From Variovorax boronicumulans (GTDB taxonomy: Bacteria; Pseudomonadota; Gammaproteobacteria; Burkholderiales; Burkholderiaceae_C), in assembly GCF_019352895.1 (NCBI RefSeq), contig NZ_JAAAFX010000004.1, positions 2,158,245 to 2,222,244 of the forward strand: a DNA stretch of 64,000 nt. Reading direction: 5' to 3'. Numbering within the stretch: position 1 is the first letter of the stretch; each line of letters begins with the position of its first letter. The notes beneath the pieces were generated by a model. That model was not told where the DNA came from, ran no database searches, and saw only the letters and a list, made by a program, of their open reading frames with translations. Made by a program: the position numbers and the translations under genes. Of the stretch, positions 35,880 to 44,141 are shown piece after piece.

Positions 35880-35960
35880 CCGCGGAATGCTCTCATGGCC
35901 GCGCCGGAGGCGGGACGGCCTTGGCCCCCCGCGAGGCAGGGAAAAGGGTGAGGCATCGCG

Positions 35961-36758
35961 TCAACCGGCCTTTCTCAGCCAGCGGGTGATGGCGACCCGA
36001 TGGGCGGCGTTCTCGCGCCGCTCGCGGGCCAGCACCTTGAGGGTGACGATCACGGCGGCGATCCCGAGCAGCGGTGCCAGCAGGCCGCTGTAGGGCACGT
36101 GCGCGGAGAACACCGACAGGTCCCACAGTCCGTGCAGAAGCATGGCCGGGATGAGCGACCCGGTGGTGCGGCGCGCGAGGTAGAACACCGAGCCCATGCC
36201 GAAGGCGATGAACACCTGCACGATCGCCAGCGCGCCGATGCCGAAGAAGATGTTTGGCAAGTGGAACAGCGCGAACATCGCGGTCGACAGCAGCCACACG
36301 CCCGTCTCGCCGAAGCGGCTGCGCAGCGCGACGATCAGCGTGCCGCGGTGGACCATTTCCTCGTTGAAGCCGACCACGAGGCAGCCGCCGACGAGGTAGC
36401 GCCACATCTCGGGCGTGACGCTTCGGTAGTCGCCGAACAGCATGTTCCCTACTGCCACCAGCGCCGCGAGGGCGGGCACGACCATGGCCCAGCGCGCCAG
36501 CCGGCGCCGCTCGGTCAGCGCGGGGCGCCACCAGCCATAAGCCCAGACCGAGCCCAAGGCCACCACGAAGCCGGCGACGGTCGGGGGCAGCAACCAGGTG
36601 CGAAGGGTCTGGGCGCTCTCGCCGATGCGCGCGTAGTCGATGCCGACCAGGACGAAGGCGGCGTAGAACACTGCCGCGTAGGCGAGGCAGATCCCCACGC
36701 CGCGCCACACGGAGGGCGGCACGCGCAGGACGGGGCGGATATCGGTCTTGTCGGTCAT
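35961..36758 (-). CDS. CPBP-family intramembrane protease (CAAX/bacteriocin-processing type)
   Basis: A 265-residue protein with about seven membrane helices. The glutamate motif EExxxR is present in FNEEMVHRG, with FALFHLPN and HGLWD providing the conserved His and Asp sites. Members of the CPBP/Rce1 family cleave membrane peptides; in bacteria they are linked to immunity or signalling. No target is evident nearby. A long inverted repeat lies 72-103 bases upstream. Confidence 0.88.
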   Translation of the reverse strand: MTDKTDIRPVLRVPPSVWRGVGICLAYAAVFYAAFVLVGIDYARIGESAQTLRTWLLPPTVAGFVVALGSVWAYGWWRPALTERRRLARWAMVVPALAALVAVGNMLFGDYRSVTPEMWRYLVGGCLVVGFNEEMVHRGTLIVALRSRFGETGVWLLSTAMFALFHLPNIFFGIGALAIVQVFIAFGMGSVFYLARRTTGSLIPAMLLHGLWDLSVFSAHVPYSGLLAPLLGIAAVIVTLKVLARERRENAAHRVAITRWLRKAG

Positions 36759-36830
36759 TGGCAGTTCTTCGCGCGCGCGGATCGCATGCAGGGGCCCGGT
36801 GCCCCTAGCGTCAGCGCGCCCGTAATGTAA

Positions 36831-36861
36831 ACCAATATAGATGAAACCAGACCATATTGGT
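36831..36861. repeat. Inverted repeat upstream of the CPBP gene
   Basis: ACCAATAT-N15-ATATTGGT, perfect 8-base arms in an AT-rich pocket. It lies between the CPBP gene start (36758) and the lysR stop (36907), both read leftward. It lacks a T-run and GC-rich stem, so it looks more like an operator than a terminator. The binding protein is unknown. Confidence 0.45.
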
Positions 36862-36906
36862 AGATTTCAGCGAATCAGTTCGCAGGCACAGGGGACGCGA
36901 AGTGCA

Positions 36907-37869
36907 TCAGTGCGCGCCGCACACCGCGCGCAGCGCCTGCACGAAGAGCGCATCGGCCTCTCGCAGCGAGGCTTCTGCGCGCCGGAACAGCGTCACGGGC
37001 GGCAGCGTCCAGCCGAAGCGATGGCCGACCACGCCCACACCCGCCAGGCGGGCCAGCTCCTCGGCGATGTCCGCCGGCACGATGGACACCGCGCGCTCGT
37101 TGGCCGCGATCAGTTCCCCGATCACCTTGGCCGACAGGCTCTCGACCATCGGCGCGGGCGGAGCCACGCCCGCGCGCAGGAAGAAGTCGGTGATCTGCTC
37201 GCGCATCGGCGTGTTGCGCTGGCCCAGCACCCAGTCCAACTGCGCCAGTTCGGGCCACGACAGCGGCCTGCGGCCCAGCCGCGTCGCCAGGCGCCGGTGC
37301 GCCACCAGCCGGGGCTCCTGTTCGTAGAGCACCTCGTGCACCAGGCCGTCCATGGCCAGCACGGCCGAGGTCCGGCCGATCACGCAGTCGAGTTCATGGC
37401 CGCGCAGCCGGGCCAGCAGATGGTCGCTGGTGCCTTCGTGGATCGTCACCGTGATGCCCCGGTCCTGCGGCCGGGTGCGGCCGATGGCCTGGGCCAGCAG
37501 GCGACCCGGGATGAACGGGATCACGCCCACCTGCAGGTGCGCGGCGCGGCCGGCACGCGCGGCCTCCATGTCGCGCACCCAGTGACCCAGGTCCTGCAGC
37601 ATGGCCTGGGCACGGCTCAGCGCCACCTCGCCCAGCGCCGTCGGCGCCATGCCGCGCGCCGAGCGCGTGAACAGCGGCGCGCCGAACATCGCCTCGAGTT
37701 CGGCCAGCGCATGCGTCACGGCCGGCTGGCTGGTCGCCATGTGCTCGGCCACCCGCGTCAGCGAGCCGTGCTGCGCGATCAGGCGCAGCAGCTGCAGGTG
37801 GCGCATCTTGAGCCGCGAGGCGAGCCGCGCCTGGATGTCGTCGGAGGAGGAGGTCGTTGTCGAGGTCAT
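36907..37869 (-). CDS. LysR-family transcriptional regulator
   Basis: A 320-residue LysR-type protein with an HTH at about residues 20-80 (LKMRHLQLLRLIAQHGSLT, then ATSQPAVTHALAELE). A 20-residue Ser/Thr/Asp-rich N-terminal lead precedes it. It is divergently transcribed from a TauE/SafE transporter gene at 37972 across 102 bases, so that gene is the probable target. The effector domain resembles those of the CbbR/GalR-like group; the ligand is unknown. Confidence 0.9.
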   Translation of the reverse strand: MTSTTTSSSDDIQARLASRLKMRHLQLLRLIAQHGSLTRVAEHMATSQPAVTHALAELEAMFGAPLFTRSARGMAPTALGEVALSRAQAMLQDLGHWVRDMEAARAGRAAHLQVGVIPFIPGRLLAQAIGRTRPQDRGITVTIHEGTSDHLLARLRGHELDCVIGRTSAVLAMDGLVHEVLYEQEPRLVAHRRLATRLGRRPLSWPELAQLDWVLGQRNTPMREQITDFFLRAGVAPPAPMVESLSAKVIGELIAANERAVSIVPADIAEELARLAGVGVVGHRFGWTLPPVTLFRRAEASLREADALFVQALRAVCGAH

Positions 37870-37971
37870 GAGGAAATCATGATGCCTCGATACGCAATTC
37901 GAATGATCGGCTTATGCCCCCTGGCCACAATGCGGCATCGCCATCGCAAGACACACAGGAGCGGACAGGGC

Positions 37972-38721
37972 ATGGAGTCGATCTATTTCATCGTGGCACT
38001 GGGGGCGGTGGTCGCCGGTTTCGTGCAGGGCCTGTCGGGCTTTGCCTTCGGTCTGGTGGCCATGTCCTTCTGGGCCTGGGCACTGGAGCCGCGCCTGGCG
38101 GCCGTGCTGGCGGTGTTCGGCGCCCTGACCGGCCAGGTCATCGCGGCGGTCTCGGTGCGGCGCGGCTTCGATGTCCAGCGGCTGCTGCCCTTCGTGCTGG
38201 GCGGCCTGGCGGGCGTGCCCGCGGGCGTGTGGCTGCTGCCGCGGCTGGACGTGGACGCGTTCAAGGCGGTGCTGGGTGGCCTGCTCATCGTCTGGTGCCC
38301 GGCCATGCTGATGGCGAAGCGGCTGCCGCGCATCCGTTTCGGCGGCCGGCTGGCCGACGGCGCAGTGGGCCTGGCAGGGGGTGTGATGGGCGGCATCGGC
38401 GGCTTCACCGGCACCTTGCCCACGCTGTGGTGCACGCTGCGCGGCTTCGACAAGGACACCCAGCGCGCGGTGATCCAGAACTTCAACCTGTCGATGCTGG
38501 CCGTGACGATGGCCACCTACCTTGCGACCGGCATCGTCACGCGCGAGATGCTGCCGCTGTTCGCCATCGTGGCGCCGGCCATGCTGGTGCCCACGCTGCT
38601 GGGCGCCCGGCTCTATGTGGGCATCAGCGAAGCCCGCTTCCGGCAGGTGGTGCTGGGGCTGCTGACGGTGTCGGGTGTCGTGCTGCTGGCCGCGGCGTTG
38701 CCGAGGCTGCTGATGCGGTAG
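37972..38721 (+). CDS. TauE/SafE-family membrane exporter
   Basis: A 249-residue protein with about seven to eight membrane helices. The repeated TauE signature is seen in GFVQGLSGFAFGLVAM and GGVMGGIGGFTGTLPT. Family members move sulfonates, sulfite or other organic anions. Close to the divergent LysR gene, it is likely induced by its substrate. This protein is unrelated in arrangement to the DsbD_2-type one at 24690. Confidence 0.88.
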   Translation: MESIYFIVALGAVVAGFVQGLSGFAFGLVAMSFWAWALEPRLAAVLAVFGALTGQVIAAVSVRRGFDVQRLLPFVLGGLAGVPAGVWLLPRLDVDAFKAVLGGLLIVWCPAMLMAKRLPRIRFGGRLADGAVGLAGGVMGGIGGFTGTLPTLWCTLRGFDKDTQRAVIQNFNLSMLAVTMATYLATGIVTREMLPLFAIVAPAMLVPTLLGARLYVGISEARFRQVVLGLLTVSGVVLLAAALPRLLMR

Positions 38722-38740
38722 CGATGGGTGAGGCGGAGAG

Positions 38741-38759
38741 CGTGCGAAGACTTCGCACG
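38741..38759. repeat. Perfect 19-base palindrome downstream of the exporter gene
   Basis: CGTGCGAAG-A-CTTCGCACG, 9-base arms around one base. It starts 20 bases after the exporter stop and 145 bases before the DHFR-like start. It may act as an operator or a hairpin (effective loop of about 5). There is no T-run, so a classic terminator is less likely. Confidence 0.5.
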
Positions 38760-38903
38760 GCGCGCGAAGGCGCTTGCATCGAGAGCGGCTACAGTCGGCC
38801 ACGAATGCTCATTCACGGTGCGGCCCTGCGCTCCGAAGGCGGCCGGTCCTGCCGACCGAGCAGCCACTCGTCTGTGGGCCGCCCCAACTTGCAGGAGACT
38901 CGC

Positions 38904-39464
38904 ATGGGACTGCTCACCTTCAGCCTCAACCTCACCCTGGACGGCTGCGTCGACCACCAGGAAGGCATCGCCGACGACGAGACGCACGCCTTCTTCATCC
39001 GCCTCATGGAGCAGAGTGGCGCGATGCTGTGGGGCCGCACCACCTACGAGATGATGGAGAGCCACTGGCCGGCGGTCGCCCGCGGTGATGTGGCGGCGCC
39101 GCCGACGGTGCGCGAATGGGCGCTCCAGCTGGAGACCAAGCCGAAGTACGTCGTGTCGTCGACGCGAACGGACTTCCCCTGGACTCACAGCCACGCCATC
39201 GCCGGCGATTTGCGCACGGGCGTGCAACAGCTCAAGGACGCGACCCCGGCCGGCGTGCTGCTTGGCAGCGCCAGGCTCGCGAGCGGGCTGGACCGGCTGG
39301 ACCTGATCGACGAATACAGGTTTCTCGTCCACCCCAGGATCGCCGGCCACGGTCCGACCCTGTACCAGGGCGGGCTGCCCAGCACGCGACGGCTGGAGTT
39401 GGTCTCGGCGAAGCCGCTCCGCAACGGCGCGGTCGCAATGCATTACCGGCGCGCTTGTGGCTGA
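38904..39464 (+). CDS. Dihydrofolate reductase-like protein (RibD C-terminal/YwjB type)
   Basis: A 186-residue protein of the RibD_C/DHFR-like fold (MLWGRTTYEMMESHWP; GVLLGSARLASGLDRLDLIDE). These proteins look like NADPH-dependent reductases, but many have unknown substrates and are not true folate enzymes. A ribosome-binding site (CAGGAGA) lies 6 bases before the ATG at 38904. No operon partner is adjacent. Confidence 0.85.
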   Translation: MGLLTFSLNLTLDGCVDHQEGIADDETHAFFIRLMEQSGAMLWGRTTYEMMESHWPAVARGDVAAPPTVREWALQLETKPKYVVSSTRTDFPWTHSHAIAGDLRTGVQQLKDATPAGVLLGSARLASGLDRLDLIDEYRFLVHPRIAGHGPTLYQGGLPSTRRLELVSAKPLRNGAVAMHYRRACG

Positions 39465-39610
39465 CCCTCGGTTGCAGCAGACGGTTCGCTGGTCGACACG
39501 CGCGTTGAACGACTGCTTCCGGAGAGCGCACAGTGCCCGCGATGGGTCCGACGTGCCCACTGCTTATACCGCGAGGAGGCGGTTGCGATGATGAAGCACA
39601 GGGACCGCTT

Positions 39611-39772
39611 TTAGGCGGGGCAGGTCGGATCGAATCTCGAGGTTGCAAAGACACCGCCGTGAAAGAGCCAGTAGAGCGAGCCCGCGCAGCCAACGAGAAT
39701 CACAACGGAACCCAGCGCGAGACACTGGATCGCGCGAAAAAATGGTTCCGGGGAAGGCGTTGAGTCATGCAC
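39611..39772 (-). CDS. Candidate small membrane or lipoprotein-like peptide
   Basis: In the otherwise gene-less stretch 39465-39868 (404 bases), the minus strand holds a 53-residue frame starting with GTG at 39772 and ending in TAA at 39611. Its middle is hydrophobic (QCLALGSVVILVGCAGSLY) and its ends are polar, as expected of a small membrane peptide. A stop codon immediately precedes the GTG and the ribosome-binding site is weak. There is no known family. The rest of the stretch shows no gene or clear structure. Confidence 0.35.
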   Translation of the reverse strand: MHDSTPSPEPFFRAIQCLALGSVVILVGCAGSLYWLFHGGVFATSRFDPTCPA

Positions 39773-39868
39773 TCAGCATGCAAGAGCTTCATGCCAATCG
39801 TCGATTGAACTGTGCGGGCGAATGAGCGGTCCTGGCTGCAGCGGCTGGATCAAGACTGTGACGCGCGC

Positions 39869-40297
39869 TCAGCGCGCCAGCGATTTCTTCATGGAGGCAA
39901 GGTAGAAACCCGACGCATAGTCGTCGACGCGCGCGTACTCCTCGTAGCCGTGCCGCCGGTAGAACGCGGGCGCTTGCCACTCGAAGGTTTCGAGCTTCGC
40001 GTTCCTGGCGCCCCATGCGATGGCTTGCCGCTCCGCTTCGGCGAGCAGGCGGCTGCCCAGGCCCGCGCCACGCGCATCGGCCTCGACAAACAGCACGTCG
40101 ATGCTGAGCCAGTAGAGAAACACGAAGCCTCGCAATCCGCCCACCGATCGGCCGTTGGCGTCTCTGGCGTTGAGCCGGATGTACTGCTGCTCGGGATACT
40201 CGCCGACAAAGCCATGGTTGTGGTGGCGCAGTCGGCGGCCGAGCTCGCCGGAGCGGACTTCTTCGGCGGTGGCGGCGGTGATGCGTATGTTTTCCAT
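39869..40297 (-). CDS. GNAT-family N-acetyltransferase
   Basis: A 142-residue protein. The acetyl-CoA motif A is visible as VEADARGAGLGSRLLAEAE and the C-terminal YRRHGYEEYAR is typical. The start at 40297 (MENIRI) was preferred over an upstream ATG at 40357. The acceptor is unknown. Normal size for the family. Confidence 0.88.
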   Translation of the reverse strand: MENIRITAATAEEVRSGELGRRLRHHNHGFVGEYPEQQYIRLNARDANGRSVGGLRGFVFLYWLSIDVLFVEADARGAGLGSRLLAEAERQAIAWGARNAKLETFEWQAPAFYRRHGYEEYARVDDYASGFYLASMKKSLAR

Positions 40298-40374
40298 TCC
40301 ATAGCCAGCGCAGGGGAGCAAGGCGCGGAGGTTGGTCCCTGGCCGCATCTCGCGCAACCTTTACCCGGCGCGCC

Positions 40375-40665
40375 TCACACCCCTTCGACGATCCGCAGGT
40401 CCCGCTCGGCACCGTCGCCCAGCGCATCGAGCGCGGCCTGGTAGGCAGGACTGTCATGAACCGATTTCGCCTGTTCGACGCTGTCGAATTCGATCAGCAC
40501 GGTCCGTTGGGCCAGGCCGAATTCGTAGACCTCGGCCGGCAGTCCCCGGGCCAGGAAGCGTCCGCCGCCGGCGGTGATGGCCGGGCCGGCCAGTGCTGCA
40601 TAGGCTGCGAGTTTGTCGGCGTCCTTGACCGCACGGTACGCACTGACCCAGTAGGCTTTTGCCAT
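40375..40665 (-). CDS. DUF1330 family protein
   Basis: A 96-residue ferredoxin-fold protein matching DUF1330 (AKAYWVSAYRAVKDADKLAAY; RTVLIEFDSVEQAKSVHDS). The function is unknown; it belongs to the dimeric alpha/beta barrel superfamily. 77 bases separate it from the downstream GNAT gene. Confidence 0.9.
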   Translation of the reverse strand: MAKAYWVSAYRAVKDADKLAAYAALAGPAITAGGGRFLARGLPAEVYEFGLAQRTVLIEFDSVEQAKSVHDSPAYQAALDALGDGAERDLRIVEGV

Positions 40666-40819
40666 GGTGATCTCTCCTCAGGTGTTGGAAAAACAGAAGG
40701 CCGCATCGGCGCGAGCGCAGTCAGCGACGCGCTCGCGGGGCGGCTTCCGGCCGGATCTTGCCAGACCTGGAAAAAGAGGGATCCCGGCCCGCGGCGCAGC
40801 TGTCGGCGACGATGGATTT

Positions 40820-41401
40820 CTAGGGCGTGCCCGTGGGCTCAGGCCATTGCTGCGGCACCCGGCGCAGCTTGTCGGTCGTGTAGCCCAGCGCGACAAGGCG
40901 TGCCACCGCCGCCTGGTAGCGTGGCTCGGGAATGGTCGGCGTGCGCGCCATGATCCAGGCGTAGTCGCGGTCGCTGCGCCCGACGATGGTGAGCTGGTAG
41001 TCGGGGTCGATGTCGACGATCACGTACTCGGCCTTGATCGGCCAGATGAACTGCATGCCCCACACCGCATTGCCGGTGCCCGGCACCACCGTGCCTTCGG
41101 GATGCATGGTCTTCACTTCTGCGTCGAAGCTGCCCTCGCGGTAGCGAAAGCGCGTCGCGATCCGGCCGTCGGGCTGCAGCGTGTACGACTCCACCGCGTT
41201 GAAGGCATCGCGCTCGGGACGGGTCGGGATGTTGCCGATCACGTACCAGTCGCCCATGAAGCGCTGCAGGTCCACCTGCGCGACCGGCGGAATCTTGGGT
41301 TTGGAGGCCGTGGCGCAGCCGGCGACGACCAGTGCGGCGGCCAGCGCCACGGCGATCAGGACGGGCGGGCGGGTGAGGGTCTGGCGCAGGCTTCGGGTCA
41401 T
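40820..41401 (-). CDS. blc: Outer-membrane lipocalin Blc
   Basis: A 193-residue lipoprotein. The signal is AVALAAALVVAGC with Cys as lipid anchor. The lipocalin signature GDWYVIGNIPTR follows, and later conserved motifs are YVIVDIDPDYQLTIVGRS and YAWIMARTPTIPE. Blc binds lysophospholipids and helps maintain the envelope under stress. Length is normal. Confidence 0.93.
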   Translation of the reverse strand: MTRSLRQTLTRPPVLIAVALAAALVVAGCATASKPKIPPVAQVDLQRFMGDWYVIGNIPTRPERDAFNAVESYTLQPDGRIATRFRYREGSFDAEVKTMHPEGTVVPGTGNAVWGMQFIWPIKAEYVIVDIDPDYQLTIVGRSDRDYAWIMARTPTIPEPRYQAAVARLVALGYTTDKLRRVPQQWPEPTGTP

Positions 41402-41488
41402 GGCGGGCTCCTGGGGTTGCTGTGCAAGCTACCGGAGCCGCGACGCCCCCGACGTCGGACGATGCCGTCAGAGCGAGGGCCGCCGCCG

Positions 41489-42397
41489 CTACTTCAGCGC
41501 GCCGAAGCGCTCGACATAGATCGCCGTCACCCAGTCGATGAACACCCGCACCCGCGGCGAGAGCTGCCGGTGGTGCGGGTACAGCACCGAATGGACCATG
41601 GGCGGGCAGGGCGTGTGGGCCAGGATCTCGACCAGCGTGCCTTCGCGCAGCTGCCGCTCGATGCCGTAGCGCGGCACCTGGATGATTCCGCAGCCCTGCT
41701 CGGCGCAAAGCTTGTAGCTGTCGGCGCCGTTGACGCTGATCCAGCCCTGCAGCGTGTGCTCCTCGACCTTGCCGTCGACCTCGAACAGGTAGGGGAAGAC
41801 GTCGGGCCGCGCGGCGGAGAAGAAGTTCACGCCCAGGTGCCGCGCCAGGTCGGCCGGCTGCAGCGGCGTGCCATGGGCCGCGAGGTAGGCCGGGCTCGCG
41901 CAGGTCACCTGCGGCACCAGCGCGAGCCGGCGCGTGACCAGCGACGAATCGCGCGGCTCGCCGCCGCGCACCACGCAGTCCACGCCCTCGCGCACCAGGT
42001 CCACCAGACGGTCGCCGCTGCCCATCACCATCTCGATGTTCGGATAGCGCGCATGGAACTCGCCGATGCGCGGCAGCAGCAGGTCGTTCGCGGCGGCGCC
42101 GTGGATGTCGATGCGCAGCCGCCCGCGCGGGTTGACCGCCAGCTGCGCGAGCGAGGACTCGGCGTCCTCCAGGTCGCGCAGCAGGTGGCGGCAGCGCTCG
42201 TAGAAGGCCTGGCCGTCGACCGTGGTGCGCACCTGGCGCGTGGTGCGTTCGAGCAGCCGCACCTGCAGCCTGGCTTCCAGCGCCTTGAGCGCATGGGTGG
42301 CGGTGGCGCGCGGGATGTCGAGTGCATTGGCGGCCTGCGTGAAGCTGCCGAGCTCGACGATGCGGGTGAAAAGTTGCATGGCATCGAAGCGGTCCAT
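41489..42397 (-). CDS. LysR-family regulator next to the aldehyde oxidase genes
   Basis: A 302-residue LysR protein. The HTH is at about residues 1-60 (MQLFTRIVELGSFTQAANA, then IPRATATHALKALE), followed by a usual substrate domain. It is divergent from the paoABC-like operon across 115 bases and is the likely regulator of that operon. Relatives of this type (CrgA/DmlR class) often respond to aldehydes or small acids, but this is only analogy. Confidence 0.92.
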   Translation of the reverse strand: MDRFDAMQLFTRIVELGSFTQAANALDIPRATATHALKALEARLQVRLLERTTRQVRTTVDGQAFYERCRHLLRDLEDAESSLAQLAVNPRGRLRIDIHGAAANDLLLPRIGEFHARYPNIEMVMGSGDRLVDLVREGVDCVVRGGEPRDSSLVTRRLALVPQVTCASPAYLAAHGTPLQPADLARHLGVNFFSAARPDVFPYLFEVDGKVEEHTLQGWISVNGADSYKLCAEQGCGIIQVPRYGIERQLREGTLVEILAHTPCPPMVHSVLYPHHRQLSPRVRVFIDWVTAIYVERFGALK

Positions 42398-42512
42398 GGC
42401 GTCCTTTTCAAGCTGATTGTTGAGGTGGGTTGGATTGTATTGGCGAGTTTTAGGCCTTTATCCGACCGGTGTGAATAGAGAGACTCGTGCCGCATCCACC
42501 CCCGAGGCCCCG

Positions 42513-43151
42513 ATGAACCATCCCTCCACACCGCCGCCGGCAGCGCCCGTGCTGAACCGGCGCACCTTCATGATGACGACCGCGGCCGGTGCCGGCGTGG
42601 CCGCGACAAGCCATGCGGCCTCAGGCCCGGATGCCCCTGCGCGGACCCCCTGCGCCGGCACGCAGCCCACGCAGGTCAGCGTCAACGGCCAGCCGCACGC
42701 ACTGATGCTGGAGCCGCGCGCCTCGCTGCTCGATGTGCTGCGCGAGCAGCTGGGCCTGACCGGCGCCAAGAAGGGCTGCGACCACGGTCAGTGCGGTGCC
42801 TGTACGGTGCACTTCGACGGCCGGCGCGTGGCCTCCTGCCTCACGCTCGCCGTGAAGGCCGATGGCTGCGCCGTCACCACCATCGAGGGCATCGCGGCGG
42901 CCGACGGCACGCTGCACCCGATGCAGCAGTCCTTCGTCGACCACGACGCGCTGCAATGCGGCTACTGCACGCCGGGCCAGGTGATGGCGGCCATCGCCTG
43001 CGTGCGCGAAGGCCACGCCACCAGCGACGCGCAGATCCGCGAGTACATGAGCGGCAACCTCTGCCGCTGCGGCGCCTACGCCGGCATCCTCGAGGCGATC
43101 CGCGAAGCCGCGCCGCAGATGCTGCGCCGGGAGGGCCCGCGCCATGCGTGA
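42513..43151 (+). CDS. paoA: Aldehyde oxidase iron-sulfur subunit (PaoA/YagT type)
   Basis: A 212-residue protein. A Tat signal with NRRTFMMTTAAGAGVAA (R16-R17) directs it to the periplasm. Two 2Fe-2S clusters are shown: C89, C94, C97 and C109 (CDHGQCGACTVHFDG, then VASC), and the second pair QCGYCTPGQ and GNLCRCGAY. This is the small subunit of a molybdenum-containing aldehyde oxidoreductase. It overlaps paoB by 8 bases. The start at 42513 (MNHPS) was chosen because the Tat motif is near the N-terminus. Confidence 0.94.
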   Translation: MNHPSTPPPAAPVLNRRTFMMTTAAGAGVAATSHAASGPDAPARTPCAGTQPTQVSVNGQPHALMLEPRASLLDVLREQLGLTGAKKGCDHGQCGACTVHFDGRRVASCLTLAVKADGCAVTTIEGIAAADGTLHPMQQSFVDHDALQCGYCTPGQVMAAIACVREGHATSDAQIREYMSGNLCRCGAYAGILEAIREAAPQMLRREGPRHA

Positions 43152-44139
43152 CTTCGCCTACCTCCGCCCGCGCAGCCCCGGGGAAGCGGTGCAGCTGTTC
43201 GCCCGGCAGCCGACCGGTGCGCGCTACTTCGCGGGCGGCACCACGCTGTTCGACCTGATGAAGCTGGGCGTGGAAGCGCCTGCCACGGTGATCGACGTCA
43301 CGCGCATCGAGGGGCTGGCGAACATCGATGCGAGCGAGCGCGGCGAGCTGCGCATCGGCGCGCTCGCGGCCATGAGCGAGGTGGCCGAGCACGCCGTGGT
43401 GCTGCGCGAATTCCCGGCCCTGTCGGAGTCGCTCTGGAAAGCCGCCTCGCAGCAGCTGCGCAACATGGCGACCGTGGGTGGCAATCTGCTGCAGCGCACG
43501 CGCTGCGCCTACTTCCGCGGCAGCCCCGAGTTCGCCTGCAACAAGCGCCAGCCCGGCAGCGGCTGCGCGGCCCTCGGCGGCCAGAACCGCGGCCATGCGG
43601 TGCTCGGCGGCAGCGAGGCCTGCGTGGCGGTCTATCCCGGCGACATGGCGGTCGCGCTCACGGCCTTCGATGCAGTGGTCGACACGCTGAGCCCGCGCGG
43701 CGAGCGCACGGTGCCGGTGCGCGAATTGCACCGCGCGCCGGGCGCCACGCCGCATCTCGAGACCGTGCTGGCGGCCGACGAACTGATCCTGCGCATCCGC
43801 ATCCCGCGCGGCCCCGTGGGCCGGGCCTCGACGTACCACAAGGTCCGCGACCGCGAGTCCTATGCCTTCGCGCTGGCCTCGGCCGCGGTGGCCGTGCACC
43901 TGCAGGGCCACCGCGTGGCCGATGCGCGCATCGCGCTGGGCGGCGTGGCCACGCGGCCCTGGCGCGCCACCGAGGCCGAGCGCAGCCTGCTCGGGCTGCC
44001 GCTCACACGCGCGGCCGCACGGCGCGCGGCCGAGCTGGCCTTCGCGGGCGCGGCGCCGCTCGAACACAACGCGTTCAAGGTGGCGCTCGGCATCGAGACC
44101 GTGACCGACGCGCTCATGCTGGCCAAGGACAGGAGCTGA
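43144..44139 (+). CDS. paoB: Aldehyde oxidase FAD-binding subunit (PaoB/YagS type)
   Basis: A 331-residue protein with the FAD-binding motifs ARYFAGGTTLFDLMK and NMATVGGNLLQRTR. A Cys-rich insert (C121, C132, C141 and a fourth Cys near residue 158) would hold the extra 4Fe-4S cluster known from E. coli PaoB. Start and stop sit between paoA and paoC, with an overlap on the left and a 2-base gap on the right. It moves electrons from the molybdenum site to the acceptor. Confidence 0.94.
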   Translation: MRDFAYLRPRSPGEAVQLFARQPTGARYFAGGTTLFDLMKLGVEAPATVIDVTRIEGLANIDASERGELRIGALAAMSEVAEHAVVLREFPALSESLWKAASQQLRNMATVGGNLLQRTRCAYFRGSPEFACNKRQPGSGCAALGGQNRGHAVLGGSEACVAVYPGDMAVALTAFDAVVDTLSPRGERTVPVRELHRAPGATPHLETVLAADELILRIRIPRGPVGRASTYHKVRDRESYAFALASAAVAVHLQGHRVADARIALGGVATRPWRATEAERSLLGLPLTRAAARRAAELAFAGAAPLEHNAFKVALGIETVTDALMLAKDRS

Positions 44140-44141
44140 CG

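Noticed and set aside
39842-39855. GGATCAAG near 39848 as an FNR half-site
   Set aside because: Only one half-site is present and the partner arm does not match.
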